Shown here: in pieces, positions 55,612-64,000 of the stretch
How the letters are laid out: the number at the start of each line of letters is the position of its first letter
How positions within the stretch are numbered: position 1 is the stretch's first letter
Assembly (NCBI RefSeq): GCF_002920575.1
Contig: NZ_PQSQ01000012.1
Coordinates: forward strand, 62,001 to 126,000
Direction: 5' to 3'
Length of the DNA stretch: 64,000 nt
Origin: Streptomyces sp. Ru73
GTDB taxonomy: Bacteria; Actinomycetota; Actinomycetes; Streptomycetales; Streptomycetaceae
The notes under the pieces: model-generated
Database searches by the model: none
Told to the model about the DNA's origin: nothing
Seen by the model: the letters and a program-made list of their open reading frames with translations, nothing else
Made by a program: the position numbers and the translations under genes

Positions 55612-58600
55612 TCACCCCTCTGTGTACACCGTCTGGATCAGCCGGTTCGGGCGGCCCCGCTGCATGAAGATGCCACGCCCGGGCGGCTGCAGCGAGGCGT
55701 ACGTCCCGGGGAACAGCTGGCCCTCGCTGCGGTCGCCCGACATCAGCAGCGCCGAGGCGCCGGACTCGCGCAGGCTCAGCATCAGCGGCTCGTACATGCC
55801 GCGGGAGGCGCCCGCGACGCGGCGGGTGAGCACGAAGTGGAGGCCGATGTCGGCCGCCGAGGGGATGTACGGGAGGAACGGTTCGAGCGGGGCCTGGCCG
55901 GCCGTCGTCAGAACGTCGTAGTCGTCGACGAGGACGACGATCCGCGGGCCGCCGCCCCAGCTGCCCGGCTCCAGGTCCTCCACGTCGCCGTCGCCCGGCA
56001 GCCGCTTCTCCAGCTGACCGGCGACGCCGTGCGCCAGCCCCGCGCACATCTTGGGGTTGTACGCGTAGCCGCCGCGGAACTCCTCCGGGATCGCGCCGCG
56101 CAGCCCGCGCCGCGGGTCCATCACCGCGAAGACCAGCTCCTCCTCGCCGTAGCGCTCGATGAGGCCGTTCGCGACGGTCTTCAGGAGGTTGGTCTTGCCG
56201 CACTCGCTGTCGCCGAGGATCAGCAGGTGCTGGTCGTGCTGGAAGAGGTCGACCATGACGGGCGCCAGCGCCGTCTGGTCCAGGCCGATCGGCACCCGCT
56301 GCGGCTCGGCGGCCGGGCCCGGCAGCAGGTGCGGCTCCAGGACGCGCGGCAGGACCCGTACGGGCTGGGCCACTTCGCCGGTCCAGGTCGCCCGGATCGT
56401 CCGGGCCGTACGCTCCAGCACCGCGCCCAGCTCCGTGGTCTCGGCCGTGCCGTCCGTACGGGGCAGCGCGATCTGCGCGAAGAGCTTGCCGTCGGTCAGC
56501 ACGCGGCCGGGCTCGTCGGGGGAGAGGGTCTGCGCGAGCTTGCGGTCGATGCTGGACTCGCTGGGGTCGTTGAGCCGCAGCTCGACGCGGGTGCCGAAGT
56601 ACGACTGCGTGGCGATGCGCACGTCGTTCCAGCGCAGCATGCCCGCGACGACGTGGATGCCGTAGCCGCTGCCCCGCTTGAGGATGTCGGCGACCGCGTC
56701 GTCCAGCTCCTCGAAGTCGTCGCGCAGCGCCCCGAACCCGTCGATGACCAGCACGATCTCGGCGGAGGCCAGCTGCGGGAGCCGGCCGGCCGCGTGCAGC
56801 ATGCGCAGCTGCTCGACGGAGTCGATGCCGTGCTCGCGGAAGAGCTCCTCGCGCATCCCGAGCATGTTGCGCACCTCTTCGACGGTGCGCCCGGCGCGCT
56901 CGCGGTCGGCGCGGCCCGCGACCCCGCCGACGTGCGGCAGGTCCGACAGCGCCTGGAGGCCGCCGCCCACCAGGTCCAGGCCGTAGATGCCGACTTCCTG
57001 CGGCGTGTGGGTCAGCGAGAGCGACAGCGCGAGGGTGCGCAGCAGCGTGGTCTTGCCGGAGGCCGGGCCGCCGATGACCGCGGCATGCCCGCCGGCCACC
57101 GTGAGGTCCAGGACGTACTGGCCCTGCCACTGCTTGGTCGGGTCGTCCAGCAGGCCGAGCGGGACCTGCAGCGGGCCGCGGCGCGCGGCGAGCTGCATGC
57201 CGCGCGCGCCGACCTCCACCGGGCCTGCCGCCTTGTCCAGGGCGATGGCGGCGGGCAGCGGCGGCAGCCAGATGCGGCGCACCTGGGCAGCGGCGCCCTC
57301 CAGCTGGGAGACCATCACGCCCATCTCGGTCGGCCCGGTCTCCCGGCGCCGTACCGTCGGCTCCTGCTCGCCGGTGTTCTCCGGCTCGGCGAGGGTGTTG
57401 AACGCCTCGTACTCCAGGGCCAGCGGCCCGGTGTCCTCCTCCTCGTGGCGCTGCACGGGCCCGCGGTAGGCGCCGGAGACGTAGCTCGCCTTGAACCGCT
57501 CGTAGTGCGTGGTGTCGACCTTGAGGTAGCCGAAGCCGGGCAGCGGCGGCAGGTGGAAGGCGTCCGTGGTGTCCAGGACCGTACGGGACTCGTCGGCGGA
57601 GAAGGTGCGCAGGCCGAGCCGGTACGAGAGGTAGGTGTCCAGGCCCTTGAGCTTGCCGCCCTCGATGCGCTGGCTGGAGAGCAGCAGGTGCACGCCGATG
57701 GACCGGCCGATGCGGCCGATGGACAGGAACAGGTCGATGAAGTCCGGCTTGGCGGTGAGCAGTTCGCCGAACTCGTCGATGACGACGAAGAGGTGCGGCA
57801 GCGGGTCCAGGTCGGGCCGCTTCTCGGCGCGCAGCTGGGCGTAGTCGCCGATGTCGGCGACGTTGCCCGCGTCCTTCAGCACCTGCTGGCGGCGCTTGAC
57901 CTCACCGGCGAGCGAGGCGTGCACGCGCTCGACCAGGCCCGCCTGGTTCTCCAGGTTGGTGATGACACCGGCGACATGCGGCAGGTCGGCGAAGGGCGCG
58001 AAGGTCGCACCGCCCTTGTAGTCGACCAGGACCAGCGCCAGGTCCTCCGGCGGGTGGGTGGCGACCAGCGCCAGTACGAGGGTGCGCAGCAGCTCCGACT
58101 TGCCGGAACCGGTCGCGCCGACGCACAGGCCGTGCGGGCCCATGCCCAGCTCGGAGGACTCCTTGAGGTCCAGCAGCACCGGCTCGTGGGAGTCGCTGAT
58201 GCCGATCGGTACGCGGAGGAAGGCGCGTTCGCCGCGCGGCGCCCACAGCCGGGACAGGTCCAGGTGTGCCACGTCGTCGATGCCGAGCAGCTCGGCGAAG
58301 TCGACGGGGCCGGAGAGCGGCGCGTCCACCAGCGACTCGGCGGACAGCCGCAGCGGCGCGAGCATGCGCGCCAGGCCCTCGGCGAACGGGACGCTGACCT
58401 CGTCCACCGTGCCGTGCGCGCTGATCGGCTCCTGCTCGCGCAGGTCCTCGATGACGACCTGGTCGCCGTCGACGGTGATCCGCACGCTGACCTGGCCCGG
58501 CTCCTGGACCCGGTGTTCCAGCAGGTGCAGGACCGTGACGCCCATGTCGCGCAGCCCGACCGCGTCGTCCGGGCGCGGCAGGTCGACGGCGTCCTCGCCG

Positions 58601-59595
58601 TGCCCGTCGGTGACGACGAGCAGCCGGGAGTTCATGGCGAGCGCGTCCCGGTTGGACAGGCCGCGGCGCACCTCGGCCGCGTACGAGGCACGGCGGCGCA
58701 GCTCGGGGCCGATCTGCCGGGCGAGCTGGGGCGCGGACGGGGCGATCCGGCGGGCCGCGACGGGGCCGTCGAACTGCTCGGTGTCGAGCAGGTGCGGCAT
58801 CCACTTGGCCCACTCCCAGTCGGTGAGCCGGTCGCCCGGTACGGCCAGCGCCATCGCCACGTCGTCGGGCGCGTGGGTGGCGGCGGTCTGCACGAGCAGG
58901 GCGCGGGCGACGCGCAGGCAGTCCTCGCGCGGGCCGACGACGCTGATGTTGCCGACCCGGTCGAGCGGGACGGTGAGCGGGAGTTCGGTGCCGGTGCGGA
59001 AGCGGTCCATCAGCGCCGACGCCTCGTTGAGCATGAAGCGGTCGGGCGGGGTGAGCACCGAGGAGCCCTGCTGGGCGACCTGGAGGTCGCGGACCGGCAT
59101 CTCACCGGTGCCGACGCGCACCCGCAGGAAGTCCGCGTCCATCCGGCGGCGCTCCCACAGCCGGGCCGGGTCGCGGACTATGTCGTACAGCGCGTCCGGC
59201 GGCGGGTTCAGCACGTCGGCCTGCTCGCGCCGCTCGCGCTCCTCGCGGGACAGCTCCTCGCGCAGGTCCTCGAGGTAGGTGAGGTACGCCTCGCGCTGGG
59301 TGCGGCGGGTGCGCTGGGCCTTGCCGCGCTGCGAGAACGCGAGGCCGAGGGTGCCGATGAGGGTGACGACCACGATGATCGCGCCGAGTCCGGCGAACTG
59401 GCTGTTGCGGACGACCGTCATCATGATCACGGACGACAGCACGCCGGCGACGGGCAGCAGCGACATCGCGATGTTGCCCGACTTCCCCTCGGGGAGGTTG
59501 GCGGGGCCTCGATGGTGCGCGCCTCGGCCGCGGCCTGGGGCCGCGCGGTCCGGGCCGGGCGGTGGATCAGTCGGGTACTCATCGGCGTCCGTCAC
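55612..59595 (-). CDS. eccC: Type VII secretion ATPase EccC (three FtsK/SpoIIIE domains)
   Basis: This 1327-residue EccCa-EccCb fusion has two membrane spans at about 45-86, a DUF domain, then three P-loop modules: GATGSGKSELL (Lys499), GGPASGKTTLL (about 845) and GDSECGKTNLL (about 1133). It binds substrates and drives export. The N-terminus is odd. Codons from ATG 59582 encode MSTRLIHRPARTARP and run to RTIEAPP in another frame; the conserved NLPEGKSGNIAM continues in this one. A single missing base at about 59500 breaks the join. Starting at GTG 59595 bypasses it with an altered leader. Confidence 0.93.
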   Translation of the reverse strand: MTDADEYPTDPPPGPDRAAPGRGRGAHHRGPANLPEGKSGNIAMSLLPVAGVLSSVIMMTVVRNSQFAGLGAIIVVVTLIGTLGLAFSQRGKAQRTRRTQREAYLTYLEDLREELSREERERREQADVLNPPPDALYDIVRDPARLWERRRMDADFLRVRVGTGEMPVRDLQVAQQGSSVLTPPDRFMLNEASALMDRFRTGTELPLTVPLDRVGNISVVGPREDCLRVARALLVQTAATHAPDDVAMALAVPGDRLTDWEWAKWMPHLLDTEQFDGPVAARRIAPSAPQLARQIGPELRRRASYAAEVRRGLSNRDALAMNSRLLVVTDGHGEDAVDLPRPDDAVGLRDMGVTVLHLLEHRVQEPGQVSVRITVDGDQVVIEDLREQEPISAHGTVDEVSVPFAEGLARMLAPLRLSAESLVDAPLSGPVDFAELLGIDDVAHLDLSRLWAPRGERAFLRVPIGISDSHEPVLLDLKESSELGMGPHGLCVGATGSGKSELLRTLVLALVATHPPEDLALVLVDYKGGATFAPFADLPHVAGVITNLENQAGLVERVHASLAGEVKRRQQVLKDAGNVADIGDYAQLRAEKRPDLDPLPHLFVVIDEFGELLTAKPDFIDLFLSIGRIGRSIGVHLLLSSQRIEGGKLKGLDTYLSYRLGLRTFSADESRTVLDTTDAFHLPPLPGFGYLKVDTTHYERFKASYVSGAYRGPVQRHEEEDTGPLALEYEAFNTLAEPENTGEQEPTVRRRETGPTEMGVMVSQLEGAAAQVRRIWLPPLPAAIALDKAAGPVEVGARGMQLAARRGPLQVPLGLLDDPTKQWQGQYVLDLTVAGGHAAVIGGPASGKTTLLRTLALSLSLTHTPQEVGIYGLDLVGGGLQALSDLPHVGGVAGRADRERAGRTVEEVRNMLGMREELFREHGIDSVEQLRMLHAAGRLPQLASAEIVLVIDGFGALRDDFEELDDAVADILKRGSGYGIHVVAGMLRWNDVRIATQSYFGTRVELRLNDPSESSIDRKLAQTLSPDEPGRVLTDGKLFAQIALPRTDGTAETTELGAVLERTARTIRATWTGEVAQPVRVLPRVLEPHLLPGPAAEPQRVPIGLDQTALAPVMVDLFQHDQHLLILGDSECGKTNLLKTVANGLIERYGEEELVFAVMDPRRGLRGAIPEEFRGGYAYNPKMCAGLAHGVAGQLEKRLPGDGDVEDLEPGSWGGGPRIVVLVDDYDVLTTAGQAPLEPFLPYIPSAADIGLHFVLTRRVAGASRGMYEPLMLSLRESGASALLMSGDRSEGQLFPGTYASLQPPGRGIFMQRGRPNRLIQTVYTEG

Positions 59596-59619
59596 TCACG
59601 GTGGGGCTCGGCAGGGGGA

Positions 59620-61044
59620 TCAGTGGCGCTGCTGGGAGAGCCGGAACGCGTCCGCGGCGAGGCGGGTGGCGGCTTCCCTGGTGGAGTGCGCGAGGAGTTC
59701 GGTGCGGATCGTGCCGCCGGCCGCGAGGTGCCGGTCGTACGGCAGGGTCCGGACGGTCGCTCCGGTGGACTGCAGCTTCTTGACCGCCTCGTCCAGCTCC
59801 AGGCCGCCGTGCGGCACGAGCTCGGTGATCACCACGACCGTGCCGGCGATCACGTGCGGCGGCAGCCCCTGCATCCACTGGAGGATCGCGTACGTGCTCA
59901 TGATGCCCTCCAGCGTGGCGGGCGTGGTGAGCACGCGGGCCTGGGCGGCGGAGAGCGCGACCCGGGCGACCTCGGCGGGCAGCGTCTCGCAGTCCACCAC
60001 GGTCACGCCGAAGTAGCGGCGCAGCGAGACCATCACCCGCTCGTACGCCTTGGTCGGGAGCATCGCGCCGATCTGCCCCTGGCTGCCGGGCAGCAGCCAG
60101 GCGTTGTTGGGCAGCTGGACCAGGTAGCCGGTGACGTCCAGCAGCGACATCTGCGGCTCGACGATGCCCGCGAGGTCGCCGGTGGTCCAGCGCAGCGTCT
60201 CGGCGCCGAGCCGCAGCGGCAGCGAGCCGAGCGAGGGGTCGGCCTCGACGAAGAGGACCGGGTCCTGGCGGTAGTGCGCGTACGCGGTGCCGAGCAGCGC
60301 GGCGACGGTGGACTTGCCGGAACCGCCGCGGATGGAGGTGACGGCGATCTGCCGGCCCGTGGTCACCGGCTGCTGGAGCACCTCGGCGGTGGCGGTGGTG
60401 TCGGCCACCTCGCGCGCTGCCGAGGAGGAGACGGTACGGCGCAGGTTGCGGGTGGCCCGCGCGGTGAAGGACTCGCCGTGCCGCGGCTTGCGCCCGGTGC
60501 CGGCCAGGCCCTTGTCGAGCACGGGCCGGGAGTCGGGCGTGCGGTGCGGGCGCGACGGCGCGTAGGCGGCCTGCGCCGGCACCTGCTGCTGGTACTGCGG
60601 CACCTGCTCGTACGCCGGGGCCTGCTGGGCCTGCTGGTACTGCTGCGCCTGTTCGTACTGCTGAGGCTGCTGATACTGCTGGTATTGACCCTGCTCGTAC
60701 TGCTGCGCCTGCTGCGCCTGCTGGTACTGGTCGTGCTGCGGGTTCTGGGCGTGCTGCGGGGCCTGCGGGCTCTGCGGGTTCTGAGGGCTCTGCGCGGCCT
60801 GCGCGGCCGGGTAGCCGGCCTGCTGCGGGTAAGCGGACGCGGGCTGCCCGGTCTGGGGCGCGGGCTGTCCGCCCTGCGGCATGGGCTGTCCGGCCTGTCC
60901 GGTCTGCGGCGCGGGCTGCGCGCCCTGCTGCTGTCCGCCGGGCCCCTGGGCGCCCTGCGCGCCCTGCTGCGGCGTGCCCTGTGGCGTGGCGCCGCCTCGC
61001 AGGTCACGCAGCACGTCGCCCTGCCAGTTGTCTCCGTTCGGCAT
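59620..61044 (-). CDS. ParA/MinD-like ATPase with Gln-rich N-terminus (EspI-like)
   Basis: The protein has 474 residues. The first 170 are extreme low complexity: Gln/Pro/Gly/Ala/Tyr with many QQY and QAQQ repeats. A basic linker and a deviant-Walker ATPase follow (SIRGGSGKSTVAALLG, LFVEADPSLGSLPLRLG, VTVVDCETLPAEVA). Similar EspI-type proteins of mycobacterial ESX loci modulate secretion in response to ATP. ATG 61044 follows AAGAAGGGC. It lies between eccD and eccC in one operon. Confidence 0.87.
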   Translation of the reverse strand: MPNGDNWQGDVLRDLRGGATPQGTPQQGAQGAQGPGGQQQGAQPAPQTGQAGQPMPQGGQPAPQTGQPASAYPQQAGYPAAQAAQSPQNPQSPQAPQHAQNPQHDQYQQAQQAQQYEQGQYQQYQQPQQYEQAQQYQQAQQAPAYEQVPQYQQQVPAQAAYAPSRPHRTPDSRPVLDKGLAGTGRKPRHGESFTARATRNLRRTVSSSAAREVADTTATAEVLQQPVTTGRQIAVTSIRGGSGKSTVAALLGTAYAHYRQDPVLFVEADPSLGSLPLRLGAETLRWTTGDLAGIVEPQMSLLDVTGYLVQLPNNAWLLPGSQGQIGAMLPTKAYERVMVSLRRYFGVTVVDCETLPAEVARVALSAAQARVLTTPATLEGIMSTYAILQWMQGLPPHVIAGTVVVITELVPHGGLELDEAVKKLQSTGATVRTLPYDRHLAAGGTIRTELLAHSTREAATRLAADAFRLSQQRH

Positions 61045-61123
61045 GTCAGCCCTTCTTCTCCGCCCTGCTGCCCCGCCCGGAGCGCCTGCGCGTCGTTCTC
61101 ACCTGTTGAGCGTCTGTTGAGCG

Positions 61124-62479
61124 TCAGAACTTGTCGAGCAGCTGTCCGTACACCCCGAACGCCCCCACGGCGAGCGGGAAGAGCCCCACCACGCCGATCG
61201 ACTCGACCAGGTCGGCCACGCGCCGCAGCCGCACCTGCACGTGCTCCGGCGGCCGCACCGCGAGGATGAGCAGCGGCAGCACGGCGGCCGCGCACAGCAC
61301 GATGAGCGGACCCGCGCCCCCGGCGTGGTCCATCCACACCATCACCAGCCGTACGACGAGGACTGCAGCGGCGCCGAACAGCGCCACGACCTCAGCCACC
61401 AGCGGGAACGCCCGCGCCCTGGAGAGCAGGACGAGCGCCACGAGCGCGGGCAGCGCCACGGTCCACACGGTCGGCGTCGCCGCCCGGGTGAGCAGCCAGC
61501 TGCCGGCCGTGGCGGACGCCGCGGTGACGATCGTCGCGAGGGCGAGGCCGCGGTGGGTGGCCGCCAGCGCGTTGGCCACCTGGTGCCGGCTGACGGACGT
61601 GCCGCCGGAGCGGCGGTCGTCGAGCGCGGTGAGCCCCGACGCCATCAGCGCGAGCCGCGGCAGCAGCCCGAGGAGGATCACGGAGAAGACGGCCATCACG
61701 GCACCGAGCCGGGTCGGGTCGCCCTGGATCGCGGCGACGACCTCCCACACCACACCGATGCCGGCGGTGGCCGCTGCGCCGATGAGCCCGCCGCGGCCGA
61801 GCGGCGAGAAGTAGCCGAGCAGTACGAGCATCACGACCAGCGCACCCGCGACGGCCGCGAGCCGTGCGGTCCCGGACCAGTCGTAGGCGTCGGCCGCCGT
61901 CCACGCGGTGAGGACGCCGAGCCCGCCGGAGGCGAGCAGCAGCGCCGTGGCGAGCCCGCGGTTGCCCGCGCCGATCTTCGCGACCAGCGCGCCGGCCGCG
62001 AGGAGCACGACGGTGACCGCGGCCAGCACGGCCACGAGGGAGTCCAGCCCGAACTCGCGGCGGGCGAGCACCGCTGCGGTCAGCGCGAAGGCGACGGTCG
62101 CCACGCCCGCGCTGATCCGGCGGGTGGCGGGCCGCCAGCGCCACGCCTGCAGGTCCAGGTCGTCGGCGACCAGGTCGGTGACGTCGTGGACGACGGGGGC
62201 GGGCGGCGCGGAGTGCGCCCGGACGAGCCGGAGCACGGCGCCGTCCGCGACCTCCGCCGACGACAGCGTGCTGTCGTGCGGCAGCGCGGACCCGTCGGAG
62301 GTGATCAACTGCCGGGTCATCGGCCGCGCCGCCGCCCGGTCGTCCAGCAGCTGCAGGATGTCCGGCAGCAGCTGCCCGATCGGGGTGTCGGAGGGCAGGA
62401 CGATGTCGGCCCGGCGTCGCTCGCCGACCAAAGTCACCCGGCTGAGTTGCGCCCGGGATGTCGTTGCTGTGCTCACCAC
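61124..62479 (-). CDS. eccD: Type VII secretion integral membrane protein EccD
   Basis: This 451-residue protein has an N-terminal ubiquitin-like YukD domain (RVTLVGERRRADIVLPSDTP, GQLLPDILQLLDD). Eleven or so membrane segments follow, ending GVYGQLLDKF. EccD forms the channel vestibule of the ESX inner-membrane complex. Two adjacent GTG codons (62479 and 62476) could start it, with AGGTTCC upstream. It begins the eccD-ParA-eccC-DUF6177 run. EccB, EccE and MycP are not visible in this window. Confidence 0.9.
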   Translation of the reverse strand: MVSTATTSRAQLSRVTLVGERRRADIVLPSDTPIGQLLPDILQLLDDRAAARPMTRQLITSDGSALPHDSTLSSAEVADGAVLRLVRAHSAPPAPVVHDVTDLVADDLDLQAWRWRPATRRISAGVATVAFALTAAVLARREFGLDSLVAVLAAVTVVLLAAGALVAKIGAGNRGLATALLLASGGLGVLTAWTAADAYDWSGTARLAAVAGALVVMLVLLGYFSPLGRGGLIGAAATAGIGVVWEVVAAIQGDPTRLGAVMAVFSVILLGLLPRLALMASGLTALDDRRSGGTSVSRHQVANALAATHRGLALATIVTAASATAGSWLLTRAATPTVWTVALPALVALVLLSRARAFPLVAEVVALFGAAAVLVVRLVMVWMDHAGGAGPLIVLCAAAVLPLLILAVRPPEHVQVRLRRVADLVESIGVVGLFPLAVGAFGVYGQLLDKF

Positions 62480-62676
62480 TTACGGGAACCTATCGTCGCG
62501 ACGTTGAGGACTCGGGCCTGTTCGGCGTGCTCATGTTACTAGTGCCGGGCCCTTTCCCTTTTTGCGTGGAATTACTGGTACGGCCGCCGGATTCCCGCTC
62601 GGTACAAGCGAGTTACCGGCCGCCGGCGAACCGTGGAATGCTCAGAACCTGGTGAATGCTCCGAACCCGCTGAATG

Positions 62677-62994
62677 TTACGAATCCGGGGAATTCTTGGC
62701 GCTCTTCCCGGAATCCTCCGGTTTCGCCGTCGGGGCCGGCTGCTGGTACTGCTGTTCCTGGCGCTGCTGCTTCTCCTGCTCGGCCTTCTGCTTCGCCAGC
62801 GTGTGCTGGAGGAAGGACCAGCCGACGCAGCCGGCGCACAGCACCGCGGCGATGGCGATCCCGGCGAAGACCTTGCCCAGCCGCTCGTCCGCCGTCCGCC
62901 GGGCCCGCTGCGCGCCGAACAGCAGCGCATCGCGCATCCTGCGCCGGCGTACCGCCACCGACTCCAGCAGCTGGCTGTCGTAATCCCGTGCCAT
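62677..62994 (-). CDS. Small single-span membrane protein near the ESX locus
   Basis: This 105-residue protein has a basic cytoplasmic start (MARDYDSQLLESVAVRRRRMRD), one hydrophobic span (VFAGIAIAAVLCAGCVGWSF) and a Gln/Glu/Lys-rich extracytoplasmic tail. I do not recognise the family. It lies upstream of eccD in the same orientation with a 197-bp gap, so it may belong to the secretion cluster. ATG 62994 marks where domain-like sequence begins; the longer frame to 63078 is not supported. Confidence 0.7.
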   Translation of the reverse strand: MARDYDSQLLESVAVRRRRMRDALLFGAQRARRTADERLGKVFAGIAIAAVLCAGCVGWSFLQHTLAKQKAEQEKQQRQEQQYQQPAPTAKPEDSGKSAKNSPDS

Positions 62995-63097
62995 CCGTCT
63001 TGTCGTCCGTTGCCTCAGTCGTCCGTTGCGTGGGTCGTGGTTCCTGGAACATATGGCATGGGTGAGTGAGCAGTACACCCCAGGGGCCGGGACAGGG

Positions 63098-63997
63098 TCA
63101 GGACCGGGTAAGCCCCTGGAAGATCAGGAAACAGATCCACAGCACGGGAATCAGTGCGACGTACGCGAGCGGACGTTGATGCACCGGCTTACCCGGATCC
63201 GCCTGCTGCCCGTGCTGCCCCGGCGCGGGGTGCGGCAGCTTGCTGACCTTGCCGCGCGCAATGAGATTCCAGATGATCGTGAACGGCGTGAAAATGAACA
63301 GCGAGAAGGGGCTCCACCAGCCCTGGCACAGCGTGGCCGTCATCAGCGTGCGGTAGACGGCGAGACCGCAGTTCCCGCACATCGGCCCGTCGTACTTCTG
63401 GAACCGCATCAGGATGAGAAACCCCTGATGCGCCCGGAACGTCACCCGAGCCGCCGGCCGCCCCCCGCAAAACCTGCACATTTCCTGCCCGGGGTGCGGC
63501 TGCCCGCCATAGGCCGCTTGCTGCGGCTGCCCGTATGGGGGCTGCTGCGGGTGGCCGTACGGGGGGTGGCCCTGCTGCGGGATTCCGTGGGGCTGGCCGG
63601 CCTGCTGCGGATATCCGTACGGAGCCTGCTGCGGCGGCCCGCAGGGCTGGCCGCCCTGCGGGGACATCCCGTACGCAGCGGGCGGCATCCCGTACTGCGG
63701 CTGACCGGTCTGCGGCGCCGCCGGCTGCTGGGCGTACGGGTTGGCGCTCGGCTGCGGCGGCTGTGGTGGCGTGGTGATGATGTTCCCCGTGTCGTGTGAA
63801 TCCGGGCCGACGGCGTGCGGGGCCGGCCTGCTGGGTGCTTCTGCTGCTGAGGGGGCTCGGGACGCGACGGCCTCGTGATCGCTGCGCGCGCCGCCCTCCG
63901 CCGCGTACCAGGTGCGGAGCGCCTCGACCACAGCGTCCAGGAGGCCGTCGCGCACTGCTTTGGCGATGGTGCCGTCGCAGAACCGCTCACCCCGCAC
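63098..63997 (-). CDS. Pro/Gln-rich membrane protein, fused in frame to an upstream segment (possibly partial)
   Basis: From about 63775 down this is a typical Streptomyces protein. It has a Pro/Gln/Gly/Tyr-rich tail, a four-cysteine zinc-ribbon-like motif (MCRFCGGRP, MCGNCGL) and two membrane segments (WSPFSLFIFTPFTIIWNLI, LAYVALIPVLWICFLIF). The usual start (M)TTPPQPPQP reads ATC here, behind a good GGGGAAC site. The frame is open upstream to the window edge through a different segment (ERFCDGTIAKAVRDGLLDAV) that recalls a DUF6508 C-terminus. Either the genes are fused after start-codon loss, or a non-standard start is used. GTG 63997 is only the last start in view. Confidence 0.6.
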   Translation of the reverse strand: MRGERFCDGTIAKAVRDGLLDAVVEALRTWYAAEGGARSDHEAVASRAPSAAEAPSRPAPHAVGPDSHDTGNIITTPPQPPQPSANPYAQQPAAPQTGQPQYGMPPAAYGMSPQGGQPCGPPQQAPYGYPQQAGQPHGIPQQGHPPYGHPQQPPYGQPQQAAYGGQPHPGQEMCRFCGGRPAARVTFRAHQGFLILMRFQKYDGPMCGNCGLAVYRTLMTATLCQGWWSPFSLFIFTPFTIIWNLIARGKVSKLPHPAPGQHGQQADPGKPVHQRPLAYVALIPVLWICFLIFQGLTRS

Positions 63998-64000
63998 GAT

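Noticed and set aside
53917..61269. 2450-codon plus-strand open frame across the ESX locus
   Set aside because: It is antisense to eccC, the ParA-like gene and the DUF6177 gene, whose motifs are unambiguous; there is no recognisable domain on the plus strand.

Overview
The window is chromosomal DNA from a high-G+C actinomycete, almost certainly Streptomyces. The reasons are the strong G/C bias at third codon positions, frequent GTG and TTG starts, hairpin terminators without T-tracts, possible leaderless promoters with TANNNT -10 boxes, and a characteristic gene set: ahpC/ahpD next to oxyR, a WhiB protein beside glpX, xseAB-ispH, ppgK, ychF and an actinobacterial ESX/type VII secretion locus. 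I saw no rRNA, tRNA or CRISPR array.

1-41.3 kb is core chromosome. It holds an aldo/keto reductase; uppS (isoprenoid lipid carrier); a PIN-PhoH ATPase; a secreted transglycosylase; an AI-2E permease; the peroxide module ahpD-ahpC with divergent oxyR; two paralogous MacB-type ABC cassettes, one with a PadR regulator; an SPFH protein coupled to a small ribbon-helix-helix protein; a class A penicillin-binding protein; a GAF-PP2C-HATPase regulator with a methyltransferase; a DUF402 protein; two unrelated fumarases side by side; a secreted hydrolase-like protein; a DUF1707 protein; a WhiB protein; glpX; a DUF4245 protein; a nitroreductase; xseA/xseB; an APC permease; ispH; ppgK; a DUF6542 protein; and ychF. 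Convergent gene pairs are usually separated by long perfect hairpins.

41.28-48.40 kb is a 7.1-kb integrative element in the 3' end of ychF. An 18-bp direct repeat encoding FRFNV-stop flanks it. It carries a type III restriction-modification pair of visibly lower G+C, a protein resembling the alanyl-tRNA synthetase catalytic core, a small excisionase-like protein and a tyrosine integrase. GTGCTGAC-type direct repeats with 11-bp spacing lie inside both ends. A third copy of the ychF-end repeat at 52.93 kb, again followed by a hairpin, suggests a second, decayed insertion between 48.4 and 52.95 kb. That stretch holds a large polymorphic toxin, probably exported by type VII secretion, two probable immunity genes, and a frameshifted remnant of the DUF6177 gene.

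53.0-64.0 kb contains two small genes (one of the YwqK antitoxin family) and then part of an ESX/type VII secretion locus on the minus strand: EccD, a ParA/MinD-like ATPase, the three-ATPase EccC and a DUF6177 protein, with a small membrane protein upstream. EccB, MycP and WXG100 substrates are not in view. EccC shows an apparent 1-nt deletion at its N-terminus. The toxin/immunity genes beside this locus fit an effector module served by the secretion system.
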